The notes below the pieces were generated by a model. It was not told where the DNA came from and ran no database searches. It was given only the letters and a program-made list of their open reading frames with translations. DNA of 64,000 nucleotides from Cordilura impudica (lineage: Eukaryota; Arthropoda; Insecta; Diptera; Scathophagidae). Made by a program: the position numbers and the translations under genes. How positions within the stretch are numbered: the first letter of the stretch is position 1; each line of letters opens with the position of its first letter. Shown in pieces: positions 59,966 to 64,000 of the stretch. Location: NCBI GenBank assembly GCA_963682025.1, contig OY821518.1, forward strand, positions 129,567,043 to 129,631,042, read 5' to 3'.

Positions 59966-60487
59966 TGTCGTATGATAAATTTTATCTACGTATGTGAAAC
60001 AATTACCTATTGATCAAAATAGGCCACATATATACTATAATCAGTTGCTTAAAGAAACCTTGCGAGACAATATTAAACATCGTATTAGTCTCTCATTTCT
60101 GAAACTTGAATTTGACGTCTCTGCTCACTGATGATCACTTATTGAACGAAGTAATTCAATTTTTAAAAGTTCTGATTCCTTTAATTTGCGAACCATTCCG
60201 TTATATTTGATGTTTATAAATAAACTGGAAAAAAAACTTTAAGCGGTTTCACAGCTTGTTTTTGAAGCATTTTTGCTTATAAAAATCTTCTAAATTAAAA
60301 AATCAAAAAATTTTTAATTGAAATAAAAAATTAATTTACTGCCCATAAAAATTTTTGGGGAGAAAGTTCATTTTATTGGGGAATTTGTTAATTGGGAACT
60401 AAGTACTCAGCGCCTGGTAAGCATAGTGAACCATTTTTTAAGTCAAAGGCCTTTTTATCCCGGGCAAGACCGGGTAAAAACAGCTAG

Positions 60488-60761
60488 TGAAATATAAAAA
60501 ATGAAAAATGAAAAATGATAAATAAAAAATGAAGAATAAAAAATGAAAAATAAGAAATGAAACATGAAAAATAAAAACTGAAAAATAAAAAATTAAAAAC
60601 GAAAAATTTAAAATTAATAATGAAAAATTAAAAATAAAAAATGAAGAATAAAAAATTAAAAATGAAAAATAAATTAAAAATGAAAAATGAATAAGGGAAA
60701 TTAAAAATAAAAAATGAAAAACGAAAAATGAAAAACGAAAAAATGAAAAGTGAAAAGAAAA
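60488..60761. repeat. A-rich minisatellite, right of the Helitron
   Basis: AAAAATGA / AAAAATTA units continuing the run at 57861-57942. The Helitron was inserted into this array. Confidence 0.8.
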
Positions 60762-63700
60762 CAAGTAAGAGTGTTAAATTCGGCTGTGCCGAATCTTTGA
60801 TACCCTCCACCTCGGTTTGAGTCTTGATAATAAATGTAAATGAAAATGTAAACAATTTGTTAAACTTAATACCAAAAATTATTTCAGCAAATTCTTTGGG
60901 TTGGTTTTCTTCTTTTCTATGATTTCGGATTTATTTCGGTGTTTGCTTTTTGGTCATCGTGGTTGCTGATCGGCATGCATTTTGGTTATATACCTATATG
61001 CATGCGTTTCCGGTTATATGACATAACTTCTCGTTTAATTTAGTTTTTGCTAATTAAATAGCTCGCCCTAACCTCCATTGCAAAGGTAATGGTTGTGTAG
61101 AGTGGCTATATGCATTAAATCGTGCTAATTGGAGATGGCTGTATAGTTTCTTTTAACTGGCCAAATATTTCTTCATTGTGGCCATATAGGTCGGATGGAG
61201 TAACAAAATAATAACCAAAAAAAAAGCTCTCTCAACTTTTTTTTTAAAATATTGCCATATTTTGAAAACATAGAGAATAAATTTATAATAATAAATAATC
61301 AAATTAGGGATGAAAAACGCAAAAAACGAAAAGTCCCAAACATTTTAAATAAAATAATTTAATGTTATCTTTATTTTCTGAAAAACTTCAAATTTTCATC
61401 CAAAAAAAATTGTGAAAATTTATATATAAAAAATAACATTCTCATAAAATTACGTTTACTTATGTAACAATTTTTATATTAGCAATTCTTAAATATCATT
61501 TGAGGTTTTCTTAAATTCATTGAATTTAAATTAATATCGACAAATCTGTTTTTCTATTTATTTAAATTGTAAAGGAGTGGCATCTCTGTCAAAATAAGCG
61601 AAAAACACAAAGAATAGAAAAAAACAAATTACTTCGTGTTTGACAGGATGATTTTATGTTTATGTTTAATATCTTTATTTTTTTTACTAATATTTCTGTT
61701 TATTTATTTCAAAATGAAATAATGAATTGAATATGCTATTTAATTTTTTTATTTATATAAAAAAGTTTTTTAATTAAAGCAAAATATTTTCACTATTTCA
61801 TGATTTTTATTTATGTATGACGACATTTCAACCTAAAAATTTAAGTTTTTATCGATTGGATAAACAACACAAAAATGGTTGTCGTTTAGATAACAACAAC
61901 AGCTGACTTTAACAATAGCGAATATCGTTTCAAAATTTTACTGATAATTTTGCAATTTTCTTTTTTTTTACAATTCGACTATCGTTCAAAGAAGTTACTG
62001 AATCGCGGTACTGAAAAGTTATTAATATCTCCTGAATGGCAATATTTTTTTTAAATGTAAACATTTTTAAATGTAAAGATATTTCTAAATTTAAAATTAT
62101 TATTTCCGACGTTTTGATATCATTTTCTGAAACTCAATTAATATTTTCTAATTTATAATTGGAAATTTTATTTTCAGTTTTTATTATAATTGATATTTTC
62201 TTAAATTTGAATGGAAAATTTAAAAAGTGAAATTTTGTATTTATGTGAATAATAATGCTTTATTAATTATAAACAATTTTTAAAAATTAGATGTAATCGC
62301 AATCAGATATTTTATAGGTAAAGCAGAATAATAATTCTATATAACTATGTAGAACTGTTTTGTAAGCAAAAAACTCATTGACGAACTCGGTAACTCTATT
62401 TTGTAAAGACAACAAAAAGTTAACCCCCCAATCTCACATCACACTGAAATTGTAAAATCGTTGTGTACGTATTATCAACGAAAAATTGTTCGAATTAGTG
62501 GAATCCATCGCCATTAAATTTTATGCTCAAACATCTGACTGCAATCTCATTTTTAAAATGTTGTCGAAGCGTAAACTTGAAAAAATTTGTATACTTCTCT
62601 ATCTTATTTTATTTTAAGTAGAGTTACCAAGTTTATTATACAGGCACATGTTTGAGGGAAAATGTTTACATTTATTATTATTATTATTATTTTAATAATA
62701 GTTAATAATATTTATGCTCTATAATTAACAAACTTGCGTTTTTGTATGCGCATTTCAAAAAATAAATCATTATAATAGATTTAACAAGTTAAAACTTTAA
62801 TTACAATTTTACAGAATCCAGTAAATTTGCATTAAATTTATAACAGGGTAACATTAATCATCGTTAGTGTCTGCCACTACTCGCACGAAAAATTTGGTGC
62901 CATTAGTGTGACCACTGCGGAAAATGTGTGTGTATTAGTAAAAAAAATGTGAGTGTATTGAGTTTTTCGAACTTGCAGTGTGATGTGAGATTGGTGGCTA
63001 ATATGCCAAACTTATGTTCATATTTGTAAAAGAATAATGAAAAAACGTATGAAATAAGAGACCAACCCGTGTATACTCTTAACATTGTTCTGTATGATAT
63101 CTAGTTGAAAATATTAACATTCATGTTAAAATAGAAATAACTATTGCAAAGCTAATTAGAACAAACAAAAACAAGTAAGAAAATTATAGTCGGTCTAGAC
63201 CGACTATACGATACCCTATACCAAGCGTTTAGAAACCCTATCTCTTAGGCCCAACTAACTGGACATTGAAAATAAGCAAAAAACCAAATTTGAGTGCGAT
63301 TTTTATTAATTTTTTTGGCTGCAGATATGAAAAAGTTCATATCGGATGCTATATCTATAAAGGGACTAGGTCCAAAAATGGACCGATCCTGATCATGTTT
63401 GGTAAAGTCTCTTGTATTTTGCAAAAATATATACAAACAAAATTTGAGAAGAATGAGTGCAATATTTTTGTTTTTTAATAGATTTAAGTGAAGATCGGGA
63501 AGCAGCTCTATATGGGTCAAAGGGATCATTTTTGGACTACTCATTAGTGGATGTAATGAACGCATACAAACCCAATTTGAGTAAGATCTATATGACAATT
63601 AGGATCTTATGGCAATTTATGTCGATTTCATATGGGTAATTTGTATGGGGGCTAGGTCTGAACATGGACCGATTCTCACCAATTTCAATAGCGTTCATCC

Positions 63701-64000
63701 CATGGCCGATAAAAGCTTATATACCAAATTTCATCAAAATATATTCATATTTGCGACCTGCAGTTTGATTACAAGCTTTACATGGACACACAGACGGACG
63801 GACGGACGGACGGACATTGTTAAATCAACTCAGAAAGTGATTCTGATTCGATCGGTATAATTAAAGATGGGTCTAGGTCAAATATTTTTGGTTGTTACAA
63901 ACAGCAGCACAAAGTCATTATACCCAAACCACATAGTGGTATAGGGTATAATTATGGCGGCATCTACTGTGGCATAGTCACGCTGAGCAAAATGAAGTGA
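60762..64000 (-). mobile_element. HINE-B, cut by the window end and interrupted by HINE-C
   Basis: CAAGTAAGAGTG and hairpin AATTCGGCTGTGCCGAAT, followed by sequence parallel to 16867-18577. Unlike the 16867 copy it keeps the segment around 61000-61740 that is also present at 41600-42480. It resumes after the HINE-C at ATTATGGCGGCATCTACTGT (63951) and runs off the window. Confidence 0.92.
63171..63950 (-). mobile_element. HINE-C, complete, nested in HINE-B
   Basis: CAAGTAAGAAAATTATAGTC to GGTATAGGGTATA, palindrome at 63185-63208, GACG run at 63793-63815. The uninterrupted HINE-B at 18510-18535 (ACAAACAAAAATTATGGCGG) is the exact empty site. About 780 bp. Confidence 0.95.

Larger units (their letters stand above)
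57943..60487 (+). mobile_element. Non-autonomous Helitron (TC...CTAG)
   Basis: Starts TCTATATATATAAAATTC at 57943 after an A and ends CTAG (60484-60487) before a T, so it sits between A and T as canonical Helitrons do. A GC-rich hairpin CCCGG-gcaaga-CCGGG at 60459-60474 lies 9 bp before CTAG. 2,545 bp with no Rep or helicase: it carries an eight-unit tandem array (58000-59300) and a GC-rich repeat block (59560-59965). Confidence 0.95.

Noticed and set aside
63609..63860. Recurrent 70-110-residue open frames (MAIYVDFIWVICMGARSEHG-type) at 38615, 42841, 50216, 56210 and 63609
   Set aside because: The same frame recurs only because HINE-C is repeated; it is open on both strands, has no known domain, and varies by indels between copies.

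Overview
The window looks like chromosomal DNA of a higher (schizophoran, probably calyptrate) fly. It is very AT-rich, has spliceosomal introns, and is filled with dispersed elements whose core closely resembles the fly mini-me / DINE-1 (INE-1) family, including the 'GACCCCATAAA' core and GTCY tetranucleotide runs. The organism call is inference; no species-specific marker was seen.

One host gene is readable: the orthologue of WDR81, a BEACH plus WD40 protein of endosome/lysosome traffic, on the + strand from 1934 to 44450. Five coding exons join in frame at consensus splice sites: 1934-5387, 5461-6509, 26757-27641, 32654-33246 and 44216-44450. The predicted protein is about 2,071 residues. 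Intron 1 is only 73 nt. Introns 2, 3 and 4 are 20.2, 5.0 and 11.0 kb and consist mostly of mobile DNA.

I define three HINE (Helentron-associated, DINE-1-like) families here. HINE-A carries long A-rich minisatellites and (TGTAAAA)n arrays (copies at 29967, 33306, 52070, and a relic at 54274). HINE-B is about 3.2-3.5 kb with an ATTCGGC..GCCGAAT end hairpin (copies at 1, 16867, 23046, 39506, 60762). HINE-C is about 0.78 kb with a 24-bp end palindrome (copies at 15481/26235, 38525, 42692, 49798, 56100, 63171, plus relics).

Intron 2 holds a Helitron helicase scrap, a complete Transib (RAG1-like) transposon with a 5-bp target duplication and RSS-like ends, and a Russian doll: HINE-C contains a hAT (8-bp duplication), which contains a HINE-B composite, which contains two further TIR elements. 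Intron 3 has a mariner and an inverted HINE-A. Intron 4 has a HINE-A facing it across exon 4, a 458-bp tandem duplication, Tc1/mariner scraps, HINE-C, HINE-B and a Mutator-like fragment.

Downstream of the gene (44451-64000) lie a fold-back TIR element enclosing a second TIR element with about 0.6-kb inverted repeats, a TAA duplication and an unusual transposase, then HINE-A copies, a broken jockey-like reverse transcriptase split by HINE-C, a canonical Helitron (TC...CTAG) with an eight-unit tandem array, and a HINE-B interrupted by a HINE-C. No tRNA, rRNA, CRISPR array or second host gene was found. Most long open frames inside the A-rich arrays are artefacts of short repeats.
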